Position numbers and translations under genes: made by a program. 49,943 bases of DNA, taken from an uncultured Luminiphilus sp. (lineage in GTDB: Bacteria; Pseudomonadota; Gammaproteobacteria; Pseudomonadales; Halieaceae). Each line of letters begins with the position of its first letter. The first letter of the stretch is position 1. This document shows, in pieces, positions 7,344-16,130 of this stretch. Location: positions 1-49,943 of the forward strand of contig CALKNZ010000049.1 in the NCBI GenBank assembly GCA_938091995.1, written 5' to 3'. The notes beneath the pieces are model-generated. The model did no database searches. It was not told the DNA's origin and saw only the letters and a program-made list of their open reading frames with translations.

Positions 7344-8123
7344 ATGCGAATCATCACTTGTAATACAAATGGTATTAGAGCGGCCCAACGCAAGGGTTTT
7401 TTCTCTTGGCTGTCTCAGCAAAATGCAGACGTGGTCTGTATTCAGGAGACTAAAGCCCAAATTCATCAGCTCGACCCTGCCTTGTTTGCGCCCGAGGGTT
7501 ATTACTGTACCTACAACGATGCGGAGAAACCCGGTTACAGCGGAACTGCAGTCTTCAGCCGGGTAAAACCTAAAGGTTTAGTGACTAAGTTAGGTTGGGA
7601 GCCTATGGACTCCCAAGGGCGTTACTTGCAGGCAGACTTTAAAGGTCTGAGCGTGATATCTCTTTATGTTCCCTCAGGGTCCAGTGGTGAAGCGGCACAG
7701 GATCGCAAAGAGATTTTTATGGAGAAATTTCTTCCCCATTTGCAGGCTTTAAAGCGTAAGCGGCGTGAGTTTATTATTTGTGGTGATTGGAATATTTGCC
7801 ATCGTGAAATCGATCTAAAGAACTGGCGCGGCAATAGAAAAAATTCGGGTTTTTTACCCCATGAGCGCGCTTGGCTCGACCGAGTCTATGACGAGCTTGG
7901 ATGGGTTGATGTTTTTCGTCGTATCAACCCAGAGCCAGATCAGTACACCTGGTGGTCTAATCGTGGTCAGGCCTGGGCTAAGAATGTAGGGTGGCGTTTA
8001 GACTATATGCTGTGCACGCCGGGAATTGCGGCTCAGGGAACCTCAACCAGTATTTATAGAGATGAGCGTTTTTCAGATCATGCGCCGCTCATTATTGATT
8101 TTGATACCCACCTTGAATCGTAG
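7344..8123 (+). CDS. xthA: Exodeoxyribonuclease III (AP endonuclease)
   Basis: A 259-residue protein of the ExoIII/Xth family, which incises DNA at abasic sites and degrades duplex 3' ends in base excision repair. Motifs in order: T5-CNTNGIRAA (Asn metal ligand region), CIQE35-TKAQ, GDWNI (catalytic Asp/Asn), LDYML and the C-terminal SDHAPLIIDF. It is slightly shorter than E. coli XthA (268). The ATG start follows a 151-nt gap from the peroxiredoxin gene, so it probably has its own promoter. It may cotranscribe yajC 49 nt downstream. Confidence 0.93.
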   Translation: MRIITCNTNGIRAAQRKGFFSWLSQQNADVVCIQETKAQIHQLDPALFAPEGYYCTYNDAEKPGYSGTAVFSRVKPKGLVTKLGWEPMDSQGRYLQADFKGLSVISLYVPSGSSGEAAQDRKEIFMEKFLPHLQALKRKRREFIICGDWNICHREIDLKNWRGNRKNSGFLPHERAWLDRVYDELGWVDVFRRINPEPDQYTWWSNRGQAWAKNVGWRLDYMLCTPGIAAQGTSTSIYRDERFSDHAPLIIDFDTHLES

Positions 8124-8172
8124 CGGTATCGGCAATACTTGTATCAATTAACAGGCTTACTAGGAGATAGTT

Positions 8173-8508
8173 ATGTTTATATCCAGCGCTTATGCTCAAT
8201 CTGCAGGGCCCGCACCTGCGGGTGGTGAATTTATGCAGATAGGCTTCCTGATTGTGCTGTTTGCATTGTTTTACTTTTTAGCAATACGGCCACAGCGAAA
8301 GCGACAGAAGGAGCACACAGACATGATTTCTGCGCTTAAAAAAGGCGATGAGGTATCAATGTCTTCAGGTATGTTGGGGAGAGTTACTGCACTTGATGAA
8401 AACTACCTGACTCTCGGTGTCTCAGGTGGGCTAGAACTCAAGTTTCAGAGAGTGCATGTCAACGCTATCCTGCCAAAGGGTACGCTCAAGTCTGTGGGCA
8501 CCGAGTAA
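8173..8508 (+). CDS. yajC: Preprotein translocase accessory subunit YajC
   Basis: A 111-residue protein with the YajC plan: short N-terminal segment ending AYAQ, one membrane helix (about 22-39, LIVLFALFYFLAIRP), the conserved RPQRKRQKEH basic motif and a C-terminal KKGDEVxxxxGxxGxV domain. YajC associates with SecDF at the inner membrane. GGAG lies nine bases before the ATG. In most gammaproteobacteria yajC sits between tgt and secD; here it is between xthA and a PLP enzyme, with no secDF in the window. Confidence 0.92.
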   Translation: MFISSAYAQSAGPAPAGGEFMQIGFLIVLFALFYFLAIRPQRKRQKEHTDMISALKKGDEVSMSSGMLGRVTALDENYLTLGVSGGLELKFQRVHVNAILPKGTLKSVGTE

Positions 8509-8519
8509 CCCTCATCGCT

Positions 8520-9524
8520 TTGCTTCATTACCCTGAGAGGCTCCCCCTAGCTAGGCTCCCTACACCCCTTGAGTTTTTGCCGCGAGCAAGCGCTCAGTGG
8601 GGTTGTGGGAAACGCATCTGGATTAAGCGTGATGATCTATCGGGGTCGACCCTAACGGGCAACAAGGTTCGCAAACTTGAATTCATTACAGGTTTTGCAA
8701 GGGCCCAAGGTTTAGATACGTTAATCACTTGCGGGGGCTTGCAAAGCAATCATGCCCGGGCTACTGCCAATGTCTGCGCGAAGTTGGGGTGGCACTGCGA
8801 CCTGGTTCTGAGAGGGAGCGACCCCAAGAGCGAGGGCAATACATTGCTTGACCAGTTGTTTGGCGCAGATGTCACGGCTATCGAGCCCCGTCGTTACACA
8901 GAGGATCTCAATGACATCTTGGAACAACGCGCCGAGTACCATCGTCGTGTGGGCAGGAAGCCCTTAATTATTCCTACGGGGGGCAGCAATGGTCTCGGGA
9001 TTTGGGGGTATATCGCTGGCGCAGAGGAATTGGTCGCTGACATGGCATCTGCTGACATCAACACTGCGACCATCGTCACAGCCACAGGCTCAGGGGGCAC
9101 TCAGGCAGGCCTTACTCTGGGGATGGCTTTATTACGGCCCCAGTGCGCTGTTTTGGGTGTCGCGGTGTGCGATGACGCGCAATACTTCCACACTAAGGTT
9201 GCTAGTGACATCGCTGAGGCTCAGGAAATTTGGCCAAGCCTCGCCTGTGATGACTTTCAGATCAATACCAATGATGCCTATGTAAGTCCCGGTTATGGCA
9301 GGGCAACCACAGCGGTGTACCAACGTATAGCAGCGTTGGCGAAGCTGGAAGGGATTGTCTTAGACCCCGTGTATACGGGTAAGGCCTTCCATGGGCTTTG
9401 TGAGGAACTGGCTCATGGCACTTTTTCAGACGTTAAGGACATCATTTTTGTACACACCGGGGGGATTTACGGCATATTCCCACATGGACAGCAACTTGGG
9501 GCGGCGGCTAAACACCCCGAATGA
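8520..9524 (+). CDS. dcyD: D-cysteine desulfhydrase / ACC deaminase-family PLP enzyme
   Basis: A 334-residue fold-type II PLP enzyme. The start LARLPTPLEFLPR, the substrate-loop segment KRDDLSGSTLTGNKVRKLEF (about 40-59, with the PLP lysine in GNKVRK), QSNHARA and the phosphate-binding TATGSGGTQAGL are those of the D-cysteine desulfhydrase/ACC deaminase group. Most bacterial members act on D-cysteine, releasing pyruvate, H2S and ammonia; ACC deaminase activity needs specific residues I cannot assign safely. The start is TTG 8520, which is the only start fitting the conserved N-terminus. It follows yajC by 11 nt. Confidence 0.8.
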   Translation: MLHYPERLPLARLPTPLEFLPRASAQWGCGKRIWIKRDDLSGSTLTGNKVRKLEFITGFARAQGLDTLITCGGLQSNHARATANVCAKLGWHCDLVLRGSDPKSEGNTLLDQLFGADVTAIEPRRYTEDLNDILEQRAEYHRRVGRKPLIIPTGGSNGLGIWGYIAGAEELVADMASADINTATIVTATGSGGTQAGLTLGMALLRPQCAVLGVAVCDDAQYFHTKVASDIAEAQEIWPSLACDDFQINTNDAYVSPGYGRATTAVYQRIAALAKLEGIVLDPVYTGKAFHGLCEELAHGTFSDVKDIIFVHTGGIYGIFPHGQQLGAAAKHPE

Positions 9525-9551
9525 ACGCTTAACTAAATAGAGGCATCTGTT

Positions 9552-10907
9552 GTGGAAGCTATTATCACTCAAATCAATGCAGTGGCCTGGGGTCCCGCGA
9601 TGCTGGTTTTATTGCTGGGCACCGGCATTTTTCTGACCCTAGGGCTGGGTTTTATGACCTTTCATCGTATTCCCACAGCCTTTCGACTGTTGTTCGGTGG
9701 GGGTTCAGGGCAGGGCGATGGCGATATCGCACCTTTTAGAGCGCTCATGACTTCTCTATCTGCGACCATTGGTACCGGAAATATTGCTGGGGTGGCCACC
9801 GCGATCGCCCTGGGTGGGCCCGGAGCCTTATTCTGGATGTGGATAACCGCGCTTTTTGGCCTGGCAACAAAGTTCGCAGAGGGCGTGTTGGCTGTAGAAT
9901 ACCGAGAGCGGGATGCCTTGGGTGGTTACAGCGGTGGTCCGATGTACTACATCCGCAATGGCCTTGGGCAGCGTTATAAGTTCTTGGCAACGGCTTTTGC
10001 GCTGTTTGGCGCGATGGCGGGTTTTGGTTTGGCGAATACAGTTCAGTCCAATTCGGTGGCTCAAGTCCTTGGCGATAACCTAGGGGTCCCCTGGCAGGCG
10101 ACAGGCCTTGTTTTGATGCTGGTCGTTGGCAGTGTCATTCTGGGAGGTATTCAACGTATTGCACTCATTGCGGGGGCCGTTGTTCCCAGCATGGCCATTG
10201 CTTATGTCCTGATGAGTATTTCTGTCATTGCAATACATATTCAAGAAGTTCCCGCGGCTTTTGGCACAATATTCAACTCTGCTTTTAACGGTGCTTCCGC
10301 CGCAGGTGGTTTTGCGGGTGCGACTGTGTGGGCAGCTATTCGCTTTGGTGTGGCCCGTGGGGTGTTTTCAAATGAGGCGGGGTTGGGCAGTGCCCCTATC
10401 GCCCACGCCGCGGCAAAAACCAATGAGCCGGTAGAGCAGGGCATGATCGCCATGTTGGGCACGTTCATCGACACTTTGATTATCTGCACGATGACCGGTT
10501 TGGTGATTGTTTTAACCGGCGTATTTGAAACCGGAGAGTCTGGCGCCTCGCTAACAGCCATGGCCTTTGCAGAAACTTTCCCCGGCGGCGAGTGGGTTGT
10601 CACTTTAGGCGTTATTTTATTTGCCACTACAACAATGATCGGATGGTCATTTTATGGCGAACGCTGTGTTGTCTATTTGGTGGGTACTCGGGGTATTTTA
10701 CCTTTTCGGATTCTCTGGGTCGCCGCGATTCCCCTGGGTGCTGGCCTAAATCTGGGCATCGTCTGGTTGATTGCGGATACCTTGAACGCCTTTATGGCCA
10801 TTCCCAATCTGGTCGCGCTACTGCTGTTGTCCCCGGTAGTCTTCAAGCTATCCCGAGCCTATTTTGCCGGGGAAAGGCGCGAGCCAGCGGCGGAAAATGG
10901 GGTCTAA
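9552..10907 (+). CDS. Sodium:alanine/glycine symporter (AGCS family)
   Basis: A 451-residue membrane protein with about 10-11 hydrophobic segments. The family signature is seen in SLSATIGTGNIAGVATAIALGGPGALFW (about 74-101), and FSNEAGLGSAPIAHAAA near residue 275 is the second conserved block. AGCS proteins import alanine or glycine with Na+, fitting a marine lifestyle. The start is GTG 9552 with AGAGG seven bases upstream. It lies 27 nt after the PLP enzyme and overlaps the 5'-nucleotidase gene by 11 nt, suggesting one transcript from xthA or yajC onward. Confidence 0.92.
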   Translation: MEAIITQINAVAWGPAMLVLLLGTGIFLTLGLGFMTFHRIPTAFRLLFGGGSGQGDGDIAPFRALMTSLSATIGTGNIAGVATAIALGGPGALFWMWITALFGLATKFAEGVLAVEYRERDALGGYSGGPMYYIRNGLGQRYKFLATAFALFGAMAGFGLANTVQSNSVAQVLGDNLGVPWQATGLVLMLVVGSVILGGIQRIALIAGAVVPSMAIAYVLMSISVIAIHIQEVPAAFGTIFNSAFNGASAAGGFAGATVWAAIRFGVARGVFSNEAGLGSAPIAHAAAKTNEPVEQGMIAMLGTFIDTLIICTMTGLVIVLTGVFETGESGASLTAMAFAETFPGGEWVVTLGVILFATTTMIGWSFYGERCVVYLVGTRGILPFRILWVAAIPLGAGLNLGIVWLIADTLNAFMAIPNLVALLLLSPVVFKLSRAYFAGERREPAAENGV

Positions 10908-11817
10908 ATTGTCATCCCCCACAGTTCCCGCAAACCTAGTGATCGCGATTTCTTCGCGAGCACTATTTGATCTCGACACCGCTCATCAGGTTTATGAAGA
11001 TAAGGGACTGGCGGCTTACTCCCAATATCAAATCGATAATGAGCAGGTGCCACTTAATCCTGGTACTGCCTTTAGCGTTGTCCGCAAGTTACTGGCCCTC
11101 AATGACCATTTAAGTGATGCCATGCAGGTTGAGGTGGTGCTGCTTTCCCGTAACAGTGCCGACACGGGCTTGCGGGTGTTTAATTCCATAGAACATTATC
11201 AATTACCGATTACTCGGGCGGTTTTTTGTGGCGGGCAGGCACCTTGGCGCTATATTGTTCCTTTTGGCTGCCAGCTATTTCTTTCTGCCGAACCCGACGA
11301 CGTTCGCAAAGCCCTTGAAAACCATGTGGCGGCCGCCACACTAATTTCACGGCAGCCCTCGGATAACGAAAATCAGCAATTACGCTTCGCCTTCGATGGA
11401 GACGCAGTGTTGTTCTCCGACGAGGCAGAGCAGATCTATAAACGTGACGGGCTTGAGGCTTTCACTGCCAGCGAGCGCGCTGCTAGACATGAGCCACTGC
11501 AAGGCGGTCCCTTTAAACGGTTCCTCGCTGCACTCCAGCAACTTCAGCAAGCCTTCCCTGTCGATGAGGCCCCGATTCGTACCGCGTTGGTGACCGCACG
11601 TTCTGCACCTGCACATGAGCGTGTTATTCGCACACTTCGGGCCTGGGATATACGGATTGATGAATCCATCTTTCTAGGCGGACTCGATAAGACCGAATTT
11701 CTAAAAGCTTACCAAGCCGACGTTTTTTTTGATGATCAACAGACTCATTGTGAGCGCGCCGCTGATCACGTCCCCACCGGGCATGTCCCCCACGGCGTAG
11801 CTAATTCCCCCTCGTGA
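10897..11817 (+). CDS. Cytosolic 5'-nucleotidase (NT5C1-type, PF06189)
   Basis: A 306-residue protein starting at ATG 10897, overlapping the symporter gene by 11 nt; a TTG-started extension of 11 residues is less likely. The N-terminal LVIAISSRALFDLDTAHQVYE block, the GTAFSVVRKLLALN segment and a second HAD-like block FAFDGDAVLFSDEAE (about 155-169) match the bacterial 5'-nucleotidase family related to eukaryotic cytosolic 5'-nucleotidase I. It should dephosphorylate nucleoside monophosphates (AMP/IMP-like). Why it is paired with an amino acid symporter is not clear. Confidence 0.8.
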   Translation: MGSKLSSPTVPANLVIAISSRALFDLDTAHQVYEDKGLAAYSQYQIDNEQVPLNPGTAFSVVRKLLALNDHLSDAMQVEVVLLSRNSADTGLRVFNSIEHYQLPITRAVFCGGQAPWRYIVPFGCQLFLSAEPDDVRKALENHVAAATLISRQPSDNENQQLRFAFDGDAVLFSDEAEQIYKRDGLEAFTASERAARHEPLQGGPFKRFLAALQQLQQAFPVDEAPIRTALVTARSAPAHERVIRTLRAWDIRIDESIFLGGLDKTEFLKAYQADVFFDDQQTHCERAADHVPTGHVPHGVANSPS

Positions 11818-11834
11818 CATTTGTCGCATTAGTG

Positions 11835-11856
11835 CATAAAAAACATTAATTTTATG
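11835..11856. repeat. A+T-rich hairpin upstream of cysB
   Basis: CATAAAA (11835-11841) and TTTTATG (11850-11856) form a perfect 7-bp dyad with an 8-nt loop, midway between the nucleotidase stop and the cysB start. It could be part of the cysB promoter/operator or a weak terminator for the upstream operon. CysB proteins often autoregulate, but no defined CysB site can be recognised by eye. Confidence 0.3.
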
Positions 11857-11925
11857 TCCAAAACACTGGACCGAGGCGGGTAACTGGCGTTATTTTCCAA
11901 GCGATGCTGTGCTCGGGGTGATAAA

Positions 11926-12900
11926 TTGAAGCTACAACAATTGAGATATATCTGGGAGGTCGCACACCATGACCTCAATGTATCTGCTACGGCCCAGAGT
12001 CTTTTCACCTCACAGCCCGGAATCAGCAAACAAATACGCTTGCTAGAAGACGAATTAGGCGTGGAGATTTTTGCCCGCAGTGGCAAGCATTTAACGCATA
12101 TTACCCCAGCAGGAGAAGTGATTCTCGAATTGGCAGGAGAGATGCTGCGCAAATCAGATGCGATTAAACGTGTAGCTCAAGAGTTTTCAGATGAAACCAG
12201 CGGCACCTTGTCTATTGCTACCACCCACACCCAAGCCCGCTATGTATTGCCGCCCATCATAAAAGATTTTATGTCCGGCTATCCCAATGTGTCGCTGCAA
12301 ATGCAGCAAGGTACGCCGCCTCAGATTGCAGAAATGGCTGCTGAAGGCAGCGTCGACTTTGCCATTGCGACCGAGGCCCTGCAGCAATTCAGCAGTCTGG
12401 TGTTGTTACCCTGCTACCGGTGGAATCGATGTATCGTAGTACCCAAAGGCCACCCGCTGACAATGATCGAACGGTTGACCCTTGAAGCCGTTGCAGAGCA
12501 CCCAATAGTGACCTACACCTTCGGCTTTACAGGCCGATCTAAGCTAGATGATGCCTTCAAAAGTCGAGGGCTAGTGCCTCGTGTTGTCTTTACCGCGGTC
12601 GACTCCGATGTCATTAAGACCTATGTCCGTTTGGGCTTGGGGATAGGTATTATCGCGGGCTTGGCTCATGATGAAGATCTCGACGAGGACCTGGTCAAAC
12701 TTAATGTTGACCATCTCTTTGCCAGTAGCGTGACGAGCCTTGCCTTCCGTAAAGGCTCATTTTTACGCGGTTACATGTACGACTTCATTCTGGCTCTAGC
12801 ACCTCATCTGACACGGGATATTGTTGTGGAGGCGCTTGCCAGGTCGAATCCGATAGAGCGAGAGGCGCTTTACAGTCACATCGAATTACCTACCTACTGA
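11926..12900 (+). CDS. cysB: LysR-type regulator CysB
   Basis: A 324-residue LysR-family regulator whose N-terminus (MKLQQLRYI, then LNVSATAQSLFTSQPGISKQ and FARSGKHLT) is that of CysB, the activator of sulfur assimilation genes that senses N-acetylserine. The helix-turn-helix lies at about 18-37 and the effector domain at about 90-290, with TTHTQARYVLP typical of CysB. Length equals E. coli CysB. The start is TTG 11926 with a GGGGTGA site seven bases upstream. The 3' end overlaps the convergent pabB gene by 7 nt. A D-cysteine desulfhydrase gene is nearby, which fits a sulfur theme. Confidence 0.93.
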   Translation: MKLQQLRYIWEVAHHDLNVSATAQSLFTSQPGISKQIRLLEDELGVEIFARSGKHLTHITPAGEVILELAGEMLRKSDAIKRVAQEFSDETSGTLSIATTHTQARYVLPPIIKDFMSGYPNVSLQMQQGTPPQIAEMAAEGSVDFAIATEALQQFSSLVLLPCYRWNRCIVVPKGHPLTMIERLTLEAVAEHPIVTYTFGFTGRSKLDDAFKSRGLVPRVVFTAVDSDVIKTYVRLGLGIGIIAGLAHDEDLDEDLVKLNVDHLFASSVTSLAFRKGSFLRGYMYDFILALAPHLTRDIVVEALARSNPIEREALYSHIELPTY

Positions 12901-14207
12901 GTATCGAGCGCGCGCATAAAGTTCGAGACCTTGTCCAAGGTCTCGGCGAACTCGTCCTTGGGCACTGAGTCCCAAGTAATGCCGCCGCCGCCCCAGCAGT
13001 AGAGCACACCGTCAACGGCCTCAAGAGTCCTGATGGCGATGCTAGACTCTAGCCAGCCTTCTGCCGACATCGCGAAAACACTGCCGCAGTAAACGCCTCG
13101 AGAGCCTTTTTCTAGGCCTTTAATGATCTCTACCGAGCGTTTTTTTGGCGCCCCTGTAATTGATCCTCCAGGTGAGGCGGCGATTAGAGCGGCTCCGGGG
13201 CTTACTCCCGGTTTCAGCATACCTTCAATGCGGCTGACTAAATGATGCACATTGTCGTAACTGTAGAGCTTGCAGAGTTCGGTGACCTTGACGCTACCTG
13301 TCTGGCAGAGCTTGCCGAGGTCGTTTCGTAATAAATCAACGATCATAATGTTTTCGGCGCGATCCTTCGGAGAGTTCAATAGGGCGTTAGCTGAGGCTCT
13401 ATCTTGCTCTGAATCGGAAAAACGGGGTCTAGTGCCTTTGATCGGCTGGGACCGAATATAGCCCCCTTCGACGCTTAAAAAACGTTCTGGAGATTGTGAG
13501 ATAACCGCGTGATCTGGGCCGATTTTGAGGAATGCGGCATAATCTCCCGGCGCAACATCTCTAAGTCTCTCGTAAATCCCATATTCAGACCCGCGGTAGT
13601 GGCATTGAAAACGTTGCGCAATATTAGCCTGATAGCAGTCTCCGGCGGCTATGAGGGCTCGAACCGCGTCGACCATATCTTCATAGTATTCCTGTGAGAT
13701 ATCAGCTTTAAACCCATGATTTATATCATATTTAAGGTCAATATTGTGATCGTTTTTGAGCATTCTTTGCTGCACTGTATCGGCAATCGTCTCCGAGATA
13801 CTCGGATCTTGAACCAGCCAGGCACGGCGCTCTGTATGGTCTTGCAAGAGATACCATGAATATATTGCGGCAGTCGCGGGCCTGAGCGTATCAGCAGCGA
13901 CGCCGAGAGTGTTTGCAGAGGCAGTTTCAAAATCTAGAAAACCAATCGCCAGTCGTGATGATTCTGAGGCGGAGGCCTGCAGATTGGCCTCGATGCCCCT
14001 CATCCAGTCATCGGCATTACCCCCGAAATCGGCGACATTGAAGTACTGATCTGGCAGTGCAGTAATGATGTCGTAGCGGCCGCTGTCGACATCGCGTTTG
14101 CGACTATCGAGCATGGCAAAGCCTTCAAGATCGGCAAACCGCCGACTCCAGACAGTGATATCACCCGAATAAGGTATAGGGCTGCGGTGTGTACTATGAA
14201 TTTTCAA
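12894..14207 (-). CDS. pabB: Aminodeoxychorismate synthase component I
   Basis: A 437-residue chorismate-utilising enzyme that, with a PabA glutaminase, makes 4-amino-4-deoxychorismate for folate. The PIK257-GT motif carries the lysine nucleophile that distinguishes PabB from TrpE (PIAGT). The C-terminal SPGGSITGAPKKRSVEII and GGGIT blocks complete the active site. There is no fused PabA or PabC domain. The gene converges on cysB with a 7-nt overlap and is divergent from the propionyl-CoA operon. ATG 14207 is the first start consistent with the N-terminal domain. Confidence 0.9.
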   Translation of the reverse strand: MKIHSTHRSPIPYSGDITVWSRRFADLEGFAMLDSRKRDVDSGRYDIITALPDQYFNVADFGGNADDWMRGIEANLQASASESSRLAIGFLDFETASANTLGVAADTLRPATAAIYSWYLLQDHTERRAWLVQDPSISETIADTVQQRMLKNDHNIDLKYDINHGFKADISQEYYEDMVDAVRALIAAGDCYQANIAQRFQCHYRGSEYGIYERLRDVAPGDYAAFLKIGPDHAVISQSPERFLSVEGGYIRSQPIKGTRPRFSDSEQDRASANALLNSPKDRAENIMIVDLLRNDLGKLCQTGSVKVTELCKLYSYDNVHHLVSRIEGMLKPGVSPGAALIAASPGGSITGAPKKRSVEIIKGLEKGSRGVYCGSVFAMSAEGWLESSIAIRTLEAVDGVLYCWGGGGITWDSVPKDEFAETLDKVSNFMRALDTQ

Positions 14208-14234
14208 AGATTTTGATGTTCATTTCGCCACAAA

Positions 14235-14264
14235 TTGACACAATACTGCTCTTAAACGTAAGTT
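14235..14264 (+). promoter_or_regulatory. Weak promoter candidate for the propionyl-CoA operon
   Basis: A perfect TTGACA (-35) lies at 14235-14240 in the divergent pabB/carboxyltransferase gap. The best -10 at 18-bp spacing is TAAGTT (14259-14264), a poor match. If used, the leader would be about 90 nt. Confidence 0.25.
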
Positions 14265-14361
14265 ACGACCCCGCGTTGAAAGAGCGCTGCGTAATGGGTG
14301 CCGCGGGGATACTCAAGGGTAGCGAAACTGGGCCCACTAACCATCAGGATTAAAAGTTTCC

Positions 14362-16104
14362 ATGACCGATAAAGTCAAGCGGGAAAACCTAAACGTCGGC
14401 GAGGTTACAGCAATACCTCATGCGACGCTGATCAATCCACTTCGTCGTAGTGAGCCGCGCTGCGACTCAAGTTTGGGACGCTACGAGCAAACGCTTGAGC
14501 GGGGCAGAGCGCTGCAACAGCGCCCTTATGAAGCGGCCGGTCAGCGCAGTATACAGCGACAGCATTTGAAGAACCGTATGACTGTGTGGGAGCGCATTCA
14601 GTATTTAGCTGATGACAACCCCCAGGTGCTCTACCAGAACTGGGGACCTAACCTTGATGGTGCATCCCTGGTTACTGCGATCATCCAAATTGATGGGCGC
14701 GACGTCGCTATTTATGGTCATGATTTCACTGTACGTGCCGGTTCAATGGATGCGACGAACGGTAAAAAGCTGGCTCGGCTGTTCGAATTGGCGGCTAAAC
14801 GTGGCATTCCTCTTGTGGGTCTTAATGATTCAGCCGGGGCTTATATCCCTGCAGGAGTTGGGGGCCTTGATGGTTATGCCGACGCTTTTACCGCTTTGAG
14901 AAAGATCAGTGGCGTCGTTCCCAGCATTATGTGTATGTTTGGATTTAACGCCGGGGGCGGCAGCTATTTGCCACGCCAGGGTAGTTTTCTTATTCAACCC
15001 AAGGAGACCTTTTTTGGTTTAACCGGTCCTGGGGTGGTGAAATCGGTGCTCGGGGAAGACATAACGCCGGAAGAGCTCGGGGGACCCAAGGTTCACAGCC
15101 AGACGGGTGTCACAGACTTCGTCGTTGATGATGAAGTCTCGGCACTACAGAAGGTTCGGGAGATTCTCAAATATATTCCTGACTCCAGTGTTCAGGCGCC
15201 TCAATTCAAACCCACCACCGATCCAGGTACACGCGCTACTGTCGACATCGATATTCTTTTACGCAAGGCGTTTAACTCGCCAACCGGCTTCAATACACCC
15301 GTGGATATCACCATTTTGATTCAGCAGCTGTGTGATCATGGGGATTTTCTTGAAGTGCAAGCTGAGCGTGCTCGAAACACCATTACTGCATTTGGGCGGA
15401 TGGCCGGTAACGTGGTCGGTTTTGTAGCGAATAATTCAGCAGTCGCCTCCGGACAAATTGATATTGATGCGGCTTACAAGAATGCGCGCTTCATTCGGTT
15501 TTGCAATCTCTACAACATCCCCGTGATGTTTTTAGAAGATACAACGGGATTCCTTCCAGGACGAGAACAGGAACACCGGGGCATTGTTCAGGCTGGACGT
15601 GCCATGCTCGATGCCATTGTTGACTTGCGCACGCCGCGATTTCTGGTGCTCGTGCGTAACGCTTTTGGTGGAGCTTATGCCTCCTATAACAACTACCCTA
15701 CGGGAGCCGATTTAGTGGTTGCACTACCAACGACCCGGGTTGCTGTTATGGGGCCGGCAGGTGTTGAGTATGTTTATAAAGATGAGCTGCGAAAAATTCG
15801 GGGGGAAGTCGCTGACCGAATCACCGCAGAAATCGAAGTGCAAAAGCAGCAAGGGCTGGGCGACATGGAGGCCGAAGCCGCCGCGACAGAAGGGGTGAAT
15901 TCTTGGGTCCGAGCCGAAGAGGCCGAGCTTGCATTGCGCTACGAGCGCGAAATTATGAATCCAGACGAGGCGCTGAGTCTCGGATCGGTATCCCAGATCG
16001 TTATGCCCGAAGATTTAAGGCAAGTTTTAACAGATCATTTATCTTTTTGCCTACGACATTATGAACCCTCAGCGTTGCAAGATGTGCAGCGCGAGTTCCA
16101 TTGA
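14362..16104 (+). CDS. Acyl-CoA (propionyl-CoA) carboxylase carboxyltransferase subunit
   Basis: A 580-residue carboxyltransferase of the biotin-dependent carboxylase family. It should transfer carboxyl from biotin to propionyl-CoA, giving (S)-methylmalonyl-CoA. The N-half block [18 protein letters not shown] and [13 protein letters not shown], and the C-half [17 protein letters not shown] and [14 protein letters not shown], form the two oxyanion-hole regions of PccB-like enzymes. It is longer than typical PccB (about 510-540), with about 60 extra N-terminal residues rich in Arg. The operon context (epimerase, mutase, MeaB) points to propionyl-CoA, although related enzymes act on acetyl- or glutaconyl-CoA. 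Confidence 0.88.
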   Translation: MTDKVKRENLNVGEVTAIPHATLINPLRRSEPRCDSSLGRYEQTLERGRALQQRPYEAAGQRSIQRQHLKNRMTVWERIQYLADDNPQVLYQNWGPNLDGASLVTAIIQIDGRDVAIYGHDFTVRAGSMDATNGKKLARLFELAAKRGIPLVGLNDSAGAYIPAGVGGLDGYADAFTALRKISGVVPSIMCMFGFNAGGGSYLPRQGSFLIQPKETFFGLTGPGVVKSVLGEDITPEELGGPKVHSQTGVTDFVVDDEVSALQKVREILKYIPDSSVQAPQFKPTTDPGTRATVDIDILLRKAFNSPTGFNTPVDITILIQQLCDHGDFLEVQAERARNTITAFGRMAGNVVGFVANNSAVASGQIDIDAAYKNARFIRFCNLYNIPVMFLEDTTGFLPGREQEHRGIVQAGRAMLDAIVDLRTPRFLVLVRNAFGGAYASYNNYPTGADLVVALPTTRVAVMGPAGVEYVYKDELRKIRGEVADRITAEIEVQKQQGLGDMEAEAAATEGVNSWVRAEEAELALRYEREIMNPDEALSLGSVSQIVMPEDLRQVLTDHLSFCLRHYEPSALQDVQREFH

Positions 16105-16114
16105 TAACGGTGAC

Positions 16115-16130
16115 AGGAAGCTCTAACGTG
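16115..16130 (+). promoter_or_regulatory. Shine-Dalgarno site deciding the biotin carboxylase start
   Basis: AGGAAG at 16115-16120 lies seven bases before GTG 16128. The alternative TTG 16101 overlaps the previous stop and has no such site, so GTG 16128 is preferred. Confidence 0.55.
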
